NCBI GenBank assembly: GCA_910585935.1
Contig: CAJUHN010000131.1
Span: 1 to 10,225, forward strand
Direction of reading: 5' to 3'
Length of the DNA: 10,225 bases
DNA from: an uncultured Lachnospiraceae bacterium
GTDB taxonomy: Bacteria; Bacillota; Clostridia; Lachnospirales; Lachnospiraceae
Position numbers and translations under genes: made by a program. The notes under the pieces were generated by a model, which was given only the letters and a program-made list of their open reading frames with translations, was not told where the DNA came from and searched no databases. Position 1 is the stretch's first letter. Each line of letters opens with the position of its first letter. Shown piece by piece: positions 1-7,809 of this stretch.

Positions 1-3000
1 TCACCAAATTTTTCTGGTTATATCCATACTTCACTCGTCCATACGCATTTTTCACTGTCACTCGTCTGCCTAAGATATCATATTCATAGTAAGTTTCTTC
101 CCCTTTTCCGTTTTTCACATAGTAGGGCGCTCCTTCGTTTGGGTGATACTGATACAGGATGCTCACGCCTAACGCATTGGTGCTTTTTCTCAATCTTCCT
201 CTTCGATCATACGCATAACATCTTTCTCTTACTTTTCCTTCTCTCACTTGCTGGATTTCTTTGATTTTATTATGATGCGCGTCATACTCATACCAGATCG
301 CTTCTTGTTCGTTATCCCATTCTTTCACCAAATCATCCTGCTCATCATATTCATAGTACTTCTCATAGCCGTCCGCAAAGTGCTCGGTTCTCACACGTCC
401 AAACGCATCATAACTCCACTTCGTTTCATTTCCTCTCTTATCTTTCTTCTTCGTTCGATAGCCTTCCTCATACTCATACGATTCTTTTGTGCCATCTCCA
501 TGTTCGATCTGAATAGGAAGCCGTTCGGCATTATAGTACACCACATCTTCTCGATCTAAGCCGCTATAATACACCGTGGTTTTCTTTTTTGATAAGTCAT
601 AGGACATCGTATAATACTCGCCATTGGACAGATATTGTTTTTTAATTCTTCCTTCTCTATCATACTCATTTCTTAAAAATTTCTTCCCATTTTGATCGAT
701 GATCTGGTTCAGATACCCATTTCCATCATAGCCATATTCCATCACACCTTCATTGACATGTGTAACCGCAGTTAAAAGTTCCCCTTCATACTGATAAGTT
801 ACAGTTCTTCCACTTTCATCTCGGAACGAGGCGATTTTTTGTTCGTTCCATGTCACCCAGATAGGTTTCCCCAAAGGAGTCACGATTTGACTCAGCCGTT
901 CCCCTTCATAGAAAAACCGCGTTGCTTCTTCATTTTTATCTTCGATTCGCTCTAATTGCCCTCTTTCATTATAGAAACAATTCGTATGGTCTTTTCGATT
1001 CGCCAGACACCATCTTTTTTGCTCTTCCTCATAAGATAAGAAAAACCAAGAACAACCTTTACTGACTATCTGCCAGTTTTCCCCTTCTCTTCGGAAAAGA
1101 AGCTGCTGCCCTGTCACGGTATCGACATAGATCTCACTGCCATCTTCTTTCGCTCTTCGTAACACACTGTCATAAGAAAAACTCCAGCCTTTTCCCATGA
1201 CGCCACTGTGTGTCACAGTAGAGAAATACCTCCGTTCCAGCGCAAATGTTCCGCCTAAATCCTCTAGTTTTAAATCTGTCACTTCTGTATAATAAGCGCC
1301 GCTGCTCGATTCTACAGGTTCTCCGATCATTTCTGATAATGTATTAGAAACACTATTTTTTATCAGACTCTCTCCGAGGTTAAACTCCTGCCCATAAATA
1401 AGCGACATGATATAGTCTGTTCCCACATCTAAACTTGTCCCTGTTACAATATTTATAGCGTGTTTCATGATAGGACTGTCAAAATATCTTCCTATCTTTC
1501 CGCTCAAAATCTGACTGAAACGAGAAGTGAGTTGTCCTTGTACTGTTCCCAGAAAGAAATTAAAGGCTAGATTTCCCCAATTCACTTTGCCTTCGGTCAT
1601 AAATTCTTCGATTACCTGTGGCAGCACATTTGAGCCGATTTGTAAGACCGTCTTTACCTTTGCCGAACTGCCGCATAGATCAAACACCTTTCCTAACGAT
1701 TTTCCAGATACAATGCCAAATACAATATCGCTGATTCCTTTCCCCAAATCATAGAGAAACTGGTCGCCTCCAAATACGGTGTCACGCAGGAAATTAAACG
1801 ACTGCGATAAATCTCCATGTGTCGCCTGATATGTCCCATGCAATCCTTCCACAACATCCGCTACTCCAAAAGCCGCGTTCACTCCTGCTGCAATGAAAAG
1901 AGGGGTAGCTGCTCCTCCGGTCACAACCACCGCTACAGTAGCCGCAATAATCGTTCCTAATTTTACTAATCCACTCCATACTTTTTTCGTGGCTTCCTTT
2001 TTCTTTTGCACCAGCGCATCTTTCACCTGACTGTTGATCATTTCCCGATTCGCTTCGTCTTCTTTGGTCACACTTTCTCTGATCTCATCTGCACAAGGAG
2101 AAGGTACGCTGAAATCGCTGCCTTCTAATTTAAGAAATGTAGAGCGGATTTTCACTTCTTCTTTTAATGTAATTCCCGAATTTTCTTCTTTCTTGGCAGA
2201 AACGAGTACTCCTTCTCCTCCTCGCAGCACAATCTCTTTTGTAGGCGTCATCGCTCCTGTTTCATCTGCTTCTCCTTCTCCAAGACAAAGATCCGTTTCC
2301 GCTTCTACCGTAATCGTCTTTCCATTTACCGTTGCCGTTCCCTCTCCGCTCAAAAATACTACGGTACTCTTCGCTTCCTCTGCTGCCATACTGATCGCAT
2401 CTGGAGTCAATAGAAGTTCTGCTCCATTCACATTAGAAAAAGACTTATAATCTGGATTCTGTGCGTGTTGTCCTCCTGTTCCTGCTTTCGGTTGTGAAAT
2501 CTTGGCAGGCCCTTGATAATTCTCCGTCCGCATCGCATGAACGGCAATTGCTTCTTGTTCATAGGGCGTAGGAAAATAAATATGTACCAAGCTTTCTTCT
2601 TCGGGCATACAGTAAAAACAACTGCTCTCAATCGCATAAGTAAAAAAAGTATTTTTGGGGCGTGCTTCATAACTCTTATCAATATCAAAATGCACTCGTA
2701 TCTGATTTCCTTTTCTTTCCTTGACAATAGCAGGAATACTCATTCCACCGATGCGAGGATTCGTCTGATAAGCACACAAAAGCCCCTTTTTTCTTCCTGC
2801 TTCATAGCGGCGTAGAATTTCCCCTTTTTCTAAATAATATTGTACAGAGGTGATAATCGCCCTCACATCATGCAAAAATACTTCTTCCCCTAAAACCAGT
2901 CGTTTCTCACTCTGTATCTGCCATCGCACAGTTTCCTGCGGCTGAAAATGTTCTTTATAAGAGAACCGATAAAATGCCTCCATATTTTTGCTGATTTGAT

Positions 3001-3583
3001 ATTCATTTTCCTTTAACTGCACCCCATTTTTTATCTCAGGAATACCGAAATACACCCTTCCATACCCTTGTGTAAATTCTGGCACTAAAAAGGTTTCAAA
3101 ATGGCTCGCCAGCCGTTTTAAAAAAGTCCAGTCGTCCTCCTCATACTGCAATAAAAACCCCGGCATCTTCGCCCCTTGGCTCGCACAATCTATCGCCTGC
3201 GCTTCTTCATAATTAGAAAGCACTTTTTCTATCACCTTTTCATAAGTGTCTTCCTGATCCATAAAGCTCTGGCTTACTTCTTCCAAACTCCACTCATAAG
3301 TATAAGAAACAGCCTCTATGGTGACCACATAAAGCCCTTTTTCCTTTTTCGCAGATGCGGTGAGAACCTTCCCCCGAAACAGCATTTTTTCCGCTTCTTC
3401 TATCTGAATCTCTGCCCCATCCAACAAGCGATGTACAGAAGGAATCGCTTCCTCTTCTTCTACCAAAAGCTTGAAAAACACATGTGCATGATCATTCAGC
3501 TCTGCGCGCAGTATGAACTCTTCTATTTGAATGATTCCCATCATAGGAATCGAAAATGTAAATCCCTGATACCCTATTTTCAT
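1..3583 (-). CDS. VgrG-like spike fused to RHS repeat toxin, C-terminus cut off by window edge
   Basis: The frame is open from ATG at 3583 to the left edge (1194 codons seen, no stop). GAGGGG lies about 8 bases upstream, and the start is 18 bp after the preceding stop. Residues 1-270 resemble phage late-control protein D/VgrG, with QYEEDDWTFLKR near 143-154. A gpV-like OB region spans about 280-352 (FYCMP near 328). A beta-rich spike-like part reaches about 490. After a charged helical linker comes a hydrophobic Gly/Ala/Val stretch (about 535-575), a candidate membrane segment. Residues about 750-820 match the RHS-leading DUF6531 domain (TDLKL, ERRYFS, GKGWSFSYD). YD/RHS repeats (YEYDxxGR type) fill about 870-1194. 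RHS repeats build a shell around a C-terminal toxin; the core motif and toxin lie beyond the window, so the activity is unknown. The OB signature DGSGWYCMP of both separate VgrG-like proteins here is degenerate. Domain calls are by eye. The likely role is a polymorphic toxin carried on its own spike. Confidence 0.88.
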   Translation of the reverse strand, partial: MKIGYQGFTFSIPMMGIIQIEEFILRAELNDHAHVFFKLLVEEEEAIPSVHRLLDGAEIQIEEAEKMLFRGKVLTASAKKEKGLYVVTIEAVSYTYEWSLEEVSQSFMDQEDTYEKVIEKVLSNYEEAQAIDCASQGAKMPGFLLQYEEDDWTFLKRLASHFETFLVPEFTQGYGRVYFGIPEIKNGVQLKENEYQISKNMEAFYRFSYKEHFQPQETVRWQIQSEKRLVLGEEVFLHDVRAIITSVQYYLEKGEILRRYEAGRKKGLLCAYQTNPRIGGMSIPAIVKERKGNQIRVHFDIDKSYEARPKNTFFTYAIESSCFYCMPEEESLVHIYFPTPYEQEAIAVHAMRTENYQGPAKISQPKAGTGGQHAQNPDYKSFSNVNGAELLLTPDAISMAAEEAKSTVVFLSGEGTATVNGKTITVEAETDLCLGEGEADETGAMTPTKEIVLRGGEGVLVSAKKEENSGITLKEEVKIRSTFLKLEGSDFSVPSPCADEIRESVTKEDEANREMINSQVKDALVQKKKEATKKVWSGLVKLGTIIAATVAVVVTGGAATPLFIAAGVNAAFGVADVVEGLHGTYQATHGDLSQSFNFLRDTVFGGDQFLYDLGKGISDIVFGIVSGKSLGKVFDLCGSSAKVKTVLQIGSNVLPQVIEEFMTEGKVNWGNLAFNFFLGTVQGQLTSRFSQILSGKIGRYFDSPIMKHAINIVTGTSLDVGTDYIMSLIYGQEFNLGESLIKNSVSNTLSEMIGEPVESSSGAYYTEVTDLKLEDLGGTFALERRYFSTVTHSGVMGKGWSFSYDSVLRRAKEDGSEIYVDTVTGQQLLFRREGENWQIVSKGCSWFFLSYEEEQKRWCLANRKDHTNCFYNERGQLERIEDKNEEATRFFYEGERLSQIVTPLGKPIWVTWNEQKIASFRDESGRTVTYQYEGELLTAVTHVNEGVMEYGYDGNGYLNQIIDQNGKKFLRNEYDREGRIKKQYLSNGEYYTMSYDLSKKKTTVYYSGLDREDVVYYNAERLPIQIEHGDGTKESYEYEEGYRTKKKDKRGNETKWSYDAFGRVRTEHFADGYEKYYEYDEQDDLVKEWDNEQEAIWYEYDAHHNKIKEIQQVREGKVRERCYAYDRRGRLRKSTNALGVSILYQYHPNEGAPYYVKNGKGEETYYEYDILGRRVTVKNAYGRVKYGYNQKNLV

Positions 3584-3601
3584 TCGTTTACCCCTCTCTT
3601 T

Positions 3602-4477
3602 TTATTCTGGCTGTCCAGATGTTTCTAATATAATCGTTCCTCCATACAGACAATGAAGCTCACAGCGTCTTAATAAAGGCGGTTCTCCATTTAAAGAAAC
3701 TTTTTCTTTTTCTCTTGTCCATGTAACTCCTGGAACTAAAATAGGCGTACACTTCCCATAACACATCTCTATCAGACTCTCATCTACACTATCATCTTCT
3801 TCCCCTGTAAAGACCGATTTCACTTTAGAAACAAATCCCATAAATCCATCTACCAACTTCTCCCCCAGATTTCTATCTTTCTTCGCCTCTTCTGTCGCCT
3901 GTTTCGCCACTTCTTTTGCTGTTTCTACCGTAGAAGGATTCTCCTTACTGCAGCAGCCGCCGAAATTAATGATATTTTGTTCAGCCAGATTATCAAATAC
4001 GGTCATCTGTGGAATCCCCCTGACAAAGATACCATGTGTCTGCGGAAGCACTAATATACTAGATCGCATCCCATAATCCTTTTCTTTATTTTTCATACAT
4101 TTCATCTGTGCAGTATACACCACATAGGTTTCATCGGTAGGTCTTTGTGCTTCTATCTCTTCTTTCTTTGCCTGTAATTCTTCCTGTGCCTTTTGTGCTT
4201 CCTCTGCGCTCTGTTCTAATTCTTCTTGTGCCTTCTGTGCTTCTTTTTCAGCCTCTTCTAAAGCCTGTTTCGCTTTCTCAATCTTCTCTTCTGAAGCCCC
4301 ATCTTTCGTTATGATATCAGCTACGACTTCTCCCATCGCTTTTTTCGCTTCTTCTACTTTTTGATTCGCATTCTCCAATGCTTCTGCCTTTTCATAATAT
4401 GCCTGTATCGTTTCTCCTGCTCGCTGTGTCGCATCACTCAATTTCAGATTTGATACATCTATTTTCTCTTCTGCCAT
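3602..4477 (-). CDS. DUF4280 PAAR-like spike-tip protein with N-terminal coiled coil
   Basis: A 291-residue protein with ATG at 4477, one base after the preceding stop; GGAGG lies 9 bases upstream. Residues 25-112 are almost entirely Glu/Lys/Ala/Gln helix with heptad character, including a 14-residue duplication (EAQKAQEEL at 79 and 93). Residues 117-180 match the first half of DUF4280 (YVVYTAQMKC, LPQTHGIFVRGIPQM, NFGGCC). About 55 residues of charged and amphipathic sequence (182-236) separate this from the second half (CTPILVPGVTW at 243-253, CELHCLYGGTIILETSGQ at 272-289). Seven cysteines (127, 175, 176, 239, 243, 272, 276) sit in the conserved halves and could bind metal, as PAAR tips do. 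DUF4280 proteins are regarded as PAAR-like caps of VgrG-type spikes. Lying directly before the VgrG-RHS gene, this one probably caps that protein or links it to its carrier. The coiled coil suggests oligomerisation or partner binding. The family call is firm; the role is inferred. Confidence 0.85.
   Translation of the reverse strand: MAEEKIDVSNLKLSDATQRAGETIQAYYEKAEALENANQKVEEAKKAMGEVVADIITKDGASEEKIEKAKQALEEAEKEAQKAQEELEQSAEEAQKAQEELQAKKEEIEAQRPTDETYVVYTAQMKCMKNKEKDYGMRSSILVLPQTHGIFVRGIPQMTVFDNLAEQNIINFGGCCSKENPSTVETAKEVAKQATEEAKKDRNLGEKLVDGFMGFVSKVKSVFTGEEDDSVDESLIEMCYGKCTPILVPGVTWTREKEKVSLNGEPPLLRRCELHCLYGGTIILETSGQPE
4175..4243 (-). repeat. 42-bp period tandem duplication in the coiled-coil coding region
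   Basis: Two 27-bp blocks, at 4175-4201 and 4217-4243, differ at two positions and are spaced exactly 42 bp apart, which is 14 codons or four turns of helix. They encode the repeated EAQKAQEEL segments of the PAAR-like protein. This points to growth of the coiled coil by in-frame duplication, so the length of this rod may vary between strains. Confidence 0.7.
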
Positions 4478-4478
4478 T

Positions 4479-4997
4479 TCACCGTACCTCCACTTCTTCT
4501 AACACAATCCCTGTAGCTTGTCTTCTCAATAAACTCTCCGCCACCGCAAGGCTTATCACCGGATGTTTCATCATACTCCCCTGTACCATAAAAATATGAT
4601 GATATGCGATTTTCTTTTGATCTAAAATCAATTTCTTTTCCATTCCATTTGGATAATATTCTGTTTCCTCACTGACAACCGGCAGCTCGTCCATCAAAAT
4701 CTGATGATATTGATATTCCTTTTTCTTCTCCTTATGCAGAAAAATCACATCCTTAAAAATCAAATCATCTTCATAAGCGTCAAAAATATCCTTCCATTTT
4801 TTCGCTATCATCTGAACCGGATGTTCTATAAAATCAGGAGCAATTTCTCCCTCCCCTTTTAAATATAATATAGTCGTATCATTTAACTTCTCACTGTCCG
4901 CCTTAGTAAAAAAATAAGTATTATTTGTAATATCAAAATCCCGAAATTGAATCCCATAAAGAAGCTGTATATCCTGTTTCATGATAAAAAAGCGCAT
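4479..4997 (-). CDS. Imm11/DUF1629-like small protein
   Basis: A 172-residue cytoplasmic-looking protein without signal peptide or membrane segment. ATG at 4997 follows the pentapeptide gene stop by one base, and AGGAGG lies 9 bases upstream; an ATG five codons later (MKQDIQ) is less well placed. The segment from KKWKDIF (66-72) through KDVIFLHKEKKKEYQYH to the C-terminal IFMVQG, VISLAVAESLLRR and TGIVLEEVEV resembles the Imm11/DUF1629 layout: a dimorphic N-half and a C-terminal strand-helix-strand ending in a Gly-hydrophobic-Glu-Val motif. Imm11 proteins were predicted as immunity proteins of polymorphic toxin systems. Here the gene sits between a pentapeptide protein and a spike-tip protein, upstream of the toxin rather than after it. 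A structural adaptor is therefore as likely as immunity. The gene itself is certain from its packing and ribosome binding site; the family call is moderate. Confidence 0.6.
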   Translation of the reverse strand: MRFFIMKQDIQLLYGIQFRDFDITNNTYFFTKADSEKLNDTTILYLKGEGEIAPDFIEHPVQMIAKKWKDIFDAYEDDLIFKDVIFLHKEKKKEYQYHQILMDELPVVSEETEYYPNGMEKKLILDQKKIAYHHIFMVQGSMMKHPVISLAVAESLLRRQATGIVLEEVEVR

Positions 4998-4998
4998 C

Positions 4999-5964
4999 TT
5001 ATTCTTCCTCCTGTACGAAAATCACAGCTAATTCCTCCTGTGTCAATCCCAACCCATTCACTTGTCCACTCGAAAATATCGTATTTGTCAATTCACACGT
5101 TTCAAAACATGTATCCTGAAATGAAGACCCAGAAAAATTCGCATCCACCAGATCACATTCCAGAAACTTACAATTTATAAAATGACTGTTTAAAAAATTA
5201 GCCTGCCTCAGATTCACCTTATAAAAAACCACTTCTTTCAATTCACAATCCTCTAATGTCATAAATTCCATCTCTACTTCTTCACAATGCACCCCTTGTA
5301 ATTCCATCTGATACCAATAAGAAAAAACCATATTTTCTTTTTGTGTTATGCTATTTTTTAATTCCTTTTCCCACTCTTTCTGATCTTTTTTCTTCTTATC
5401 CACCCGAAGCAGTATCTCCGCCTCATCTCGATACTCGCCCCAGCGTACCGCATAATAATCTGTCCTAAAAATCTCCAAAAACCACTCTTCTTTTTCTATA
5501 TTTCTCAATAAATATCTCAACACATGTGCGATAGAACTCTGACATTTCTTTAATTCCTCAAACATAATTTCCCTGACATCATACACACTCACCTTCCCCA
5601 CATATTTCTTACTCTGTATATACAACTGCTCCCAAAGAGTCTGAAATGGTTCAAACAAAAAATCTATCGGAACATAAAATTCTATCGCCTTATCATCAAA
5701 ATACCACCGAAAATCCTGTGCCTGTACCAATACCTGATACTTCTTTTGTATGACATCCACCTTTAAAAGCGCAAAATACAAAAACATCAAGGGTTCTTTT
5801 TTTTGCTCCTTCACTTTCTGATTTAACAATTTCAAATTTTCTATCACCAGTTCCCCTAACTTTTCTGCTTGTTCCAACAAATTCTTAGAAAATAGCATCT
5901 GATAATTTTCTATCATCTGTTTTTTCTCTTCTCTAAATTGAAGTAATAATTCTTCTCGTTCCAC
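4999..5964 (-). CDS. Pentapeptide-repeat protein with long helical N-terminal domain
   Basis: 321 residues starting with GTG at 5964, 20 bp after the VgrG-a stop; an AG-rich Shine-Dalgarno stretch (GAGAGGAAG) precedes it, and no better in-frame ATG is seen. Residues 1-230 are rich in Glu/Lys and probably mostly helical, with aromatic patches (WYFDDKAIEFYVPIDFLF at about 87-104, TDYYAVRWGEYRDEAEIL at about 168-185). I do not recognise this part as a named domain. Residues about 236-300 show the A(D/N)LXX pentapeptide pattern (VNLRQANFLNSHF, DLVDANFSGSSF), giving roughly 12-13 repeats, enough for about three turns of right-handed beta-helix. There is no signal peptide or membrane helix. The gene lies inside a tight run of spike and toxin genes, so a scaffold or adaptor that loads or docks the spike proteins is a reasonable guess. 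No enzymatic residues are apparent. Confidence 0.75.
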   Translation of the reverse strand: MEREELLLQFREEKKQMIENYQMLFSKNLLEQAEKLGELVIENLKLLNQKVKEQKKEPLMFLYFALLKVDVIQKKYQVLVQAQDFRWYFDDKAIEFYVPIDFLFEPFQTLWEQLYIQSKKYVGKVSVYDVREIMFEELKKCQSSIAHVLRYLLRNIEKEEWFLEIFRTDYYAVRWGEYRDEAEILLRVDKKKKDQKEWEKELKNSITQKENMVFSYWYQMELQGVHCEEVEMEFMTLEDCELKEVVFYKVNLRQANFLNSHFINCKFLECDLVDANFSGSSFQDTCFETCELTNTIFSSGQVNGLGLTQEELAVIFVQEEE

Positions 5965-5984
5965 TTTCTTCTTCCTCTCTCATC

Positions 5985-7388
5985 CTAATTTACCTTCACT
6001 TCTGTTCCCTTAAATACCGCATATCCATCCTCTGTGAGCACTGCCTGCGCTCCTTTATCACAGAAAATCTGAACCATTTTTTCCGCATGAATATTCAACT
6101 CATTCACAGCACTGATATCGATATCCTCTTTCGCCACAAGATTCACTTCTTTATTCGCACGAATACTCACCTTCCCATCTGCCGTGATGTCCAAAACAGC
6201 CGCGCTCCCATCACAAGCGATTCGGATTTTATCCGGCGCTAATATCACAGACTTATTATGCCTAGTGCTCAAAAACTTGGTATTCGGATCTCCCATTTTA
6301 TCCTTCCCACCCCCAGCACGATAATTGCTGACTGCACTCAAAGCTATCGCCTGTGCGGTATACTTACTCGGAAAATATACTCTCACCACATCTCCCTTTT
6401 CTGGCATACAATACCACCCACTCCCATCACTAGAAGCAGACATCGTAGAATAAGGAAACCAATACCCCCTGCTCTTCTGAAAAGCAGGATCAATATCTAA
6501 ATGCACCAACACCTTATCCGCCTTCGTATCCACAATACTGCCCTCTAACGCGACACCAATCAAATGCATAGGATACTGTTTTTTTACTTTCAACCCCTGT
6601 TTATTCTGTAAATAATAAGTGCATACCATCTCATTCCCCTCAAAATAATAGATATAGGCATAAATACAAAACTCCTGCTTGTCTATTCTCACCCGTTCAA
6701 ACAAAGATAAAATCTCCCTAGCCTCCAAAACATACTGTGTAAAATATACGGTATTTACAGACTGATGATTCGCCTTTAAATAATAATATTGTTTCATATC
6801 CTTACTCACCTGCAAAATCGTATATGGAATTTCATGTATCTTCAATTCCGGCACTCCCACATAAAAAGCAACCCCTTCCGTCTTTGTATCTGGACTTATC
6901 GTTATCTCCAACTGTGAAAATATCCTTTTCAAAAACTCCCAGTCCGTTTCCTCATACTGAACGATCAATTCCCCTATTTCCCTATCCTCTGTTTGAATCA
7001 CTCCCTCCCTCTGATACTCTAATAAAATCTTCTTTAACAATACCGAATACTTCATACTTGTATCCTGAAAAGAACGAGAATGTTTCTGAATATCCATCAG
7101 ATAGGTATAACTCTTCGCGGTCAGCTCTAATTCACAAAACTGTAAAGAAGCATGTACTTCACACTGTGTAATTATTCCATGAAAAATCGTTTTTCGTCCC
7201 TTTCCCTCTGCAAAATACACATGAATCGGCTGATTTTCCAGTTTCCGAAATAATATCTGCTCTTCATCTTCTATAATCGCCCGTAAAAATAATGTACTGT
7301 GTTCCCCCATCTGTGCCTTTATCACACAGTCTTCGATACATACGACCTCAATCCCTTCTACCCTTAAATCATGTAAATTATAAGCCAT
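5985..7388 (-). CDS. VgrG-like / phage gpD-gpV-type spike protein (VgrG-a)
   Basis: 467 residues with ATG at 7388; AGGAGGG lies about 6 bases upstream. Residues 1-270 correspond to the gpD/gp27-like late-control domain, with the marker QYEETDWEFLKR at 144-155. Residues 279-352 form an OB-fold gpV/gp5-like domain (LEGSIVDTKADKVLVHLDID, WFPYST, SSDGSGWYCMP at 319-329, VVRVYFP). A DPNTKFLST link (367-375) leads into about 85 residues of short alternating beta strands (VNLVAKEDIDISAVNELNIHAEK) ending at 467. This is the pattern of a trimeric beta-helix or beta-prism spike shaft. Such proteins trimerise and form the piercing spike of contractile injection systems. No effector extension follows the shaft, so this is a structural spike or carrier rather than an evolved toxin-bearing VgrG. 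It is first in a tight five-gene run ending in the RHS fusion. It shares the OB signature and some matching DNA stretches with VgrG-b. Confidence 0.87.
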   Translation of the reverse strand: MAYNLHDLRVEGIEVVCIEDCVIKAQMGEHSTLFLRAIIEDEEQILFRKLENQPIHVYFAEGKGRKTIFHGIITQCEVHASLQFCELELTAKSYTYLMDIQKHSRSFQDTSMKYSVLLKKILLEYQREGVIQTEDREIGELIVQYEETDWEFLKRIFSQLEITISPDTKTEGVAFYVGVPELKIHEIPYTILQVSKDMKQYYYLKANHQSVNTVYFTQYVLEAREILSLFERVRIDKQEFCIYAYIYYFEGNEMVCTYYLQNKQGLKVKKQYPMHLIGVALEGSIVDTKADKVLVHLDIDPAFQKSRGYWFPYSTMSASSDGSGWYCMPEKGDVVRVYFPSKYTAQAIALSAVSNYRAGGGKDKMGDPNTKFLSTRHNKSVILAPDKIRIACDGSAAVLDITADGKVSIRANKEVNLVAKEDIDISAVNELNIHAEKMVQIFCDKGAQAVLTEDGYAVFKGTEVKVN

Positions 7389-7480
7389 ATTTTCCCTCCT
7401 CTTTTATCATTCGCCCATTCACCTTATTCTTTACTCCGTTTTATATAAGTTTCATTTCCACATCTCACCTAAAATTTCCG
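7389..7480 (-). promoter_or_regulatory. 5' region of VgrG-a with a TATAAA-like -10 candidate
   Basis: The 92 bp between the ATG of VgrG-a and the foldback repeat contain a good ribosome binding site next to the start and, read on the minus strand, a TATAAA sequence at 7445-7440. No convincing -35 box is found 16-18 bp upstream of it. The region could hold a weak or regulated promoter for the five-gene run, but this is only a sequence resemblance. Confidence 0.25.
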
Positions 7481-7624
7481 CATAAGGAAGTAATGTTCCA
7501 ACGAAGCCGCACTCTCGCTCCGTTCCAGACGTAGCGGACACTAAATTCTCGGCACGTAACCGCACCGCTCATGAAGTGCCGACGTCTTCCAAGGGGCTTC
7601 TTTTGGAATCATTACTTTCTTATG
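7481..7624 (-). repeat. Foldback repeat copy A (core reads on minus strand)
   Basis: A 144-bp element closed by imperfect inverted arms at 7481-7508 and 7595-7624 (one mismatch and small indels over about 28 bp). Inside, read on the minus strand, are the core CCTTGGAAGACGTCGGCACT and a second conserved block from GAATTTAGTG to GGAACGGAGC. Between them is a terminal hairpin at 7550-7567 (CGGTGC/GTGCCG with G-U pairs). The blocks match copy B over 34 and 22 perfect bases in inverted orientation. The outer arms share no sequence with those of copy B, yet pair with each other. No open frame or transposase is inside. It is either a structured RNA gene or a foldback, non-autonomous mobile element. 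Confidence 0.8.
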
Positions 7625-7809
7625 CTAGTTTATCTCTGCGAAACAATACAAAAAAATCAAATCTGTTATCTTGAACACTTATAAATTTATACAAGTATCC
7701 CTCAAAAATCTCTCAAAAAAATAGATTACTAATACTGCTTCTATCTATAAAAAGCTATCTTTCATTTCTCTGTAAAAAAGCAACGTACCTACATTTCTGC
7801 AAAAAAGTA
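7625..7809. other. AT-rich spacer between the two foldback repeats
   Basis: These 185 bp are strongly AT-rich and contain no plausible coding frame with a ribosome binding site. The only internal structure seen is an imperfect direct repeat of 16 bp (7769-7784 and 7796-7811, two differences, both containing AAAAAAG), which runs up to the left arm of copy B. Together with copies A and B this accounts for the 608-bp gene-free gap between the two VgrG-like genes. No tRNA, CRISPR or clear terminator with a T-tract was found in it. Confidence 0.6.

Noticed and set aside
248..2815. Several open frames of 60-140 codons on the plus strand and in a second minus frame (for example 248-559, 2034-2450, 2428-2727)
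   Set aside because: They lie entirely within the long VgrG-RHS frame, have Ser/Phe/Leu/Ile-rich compositions typical of reversed coding DNA and lack convincing ribosome binding sites.
6258..7534. Plus-strand open frames opposite VgrG-a (6258-6500, 6824-7171, 7292-7534)
   Set aside because: They are antisense to a clear gene, rich in Pro/Ser/Leu, with no family resemblance; the last also runs into the foldback repeat.
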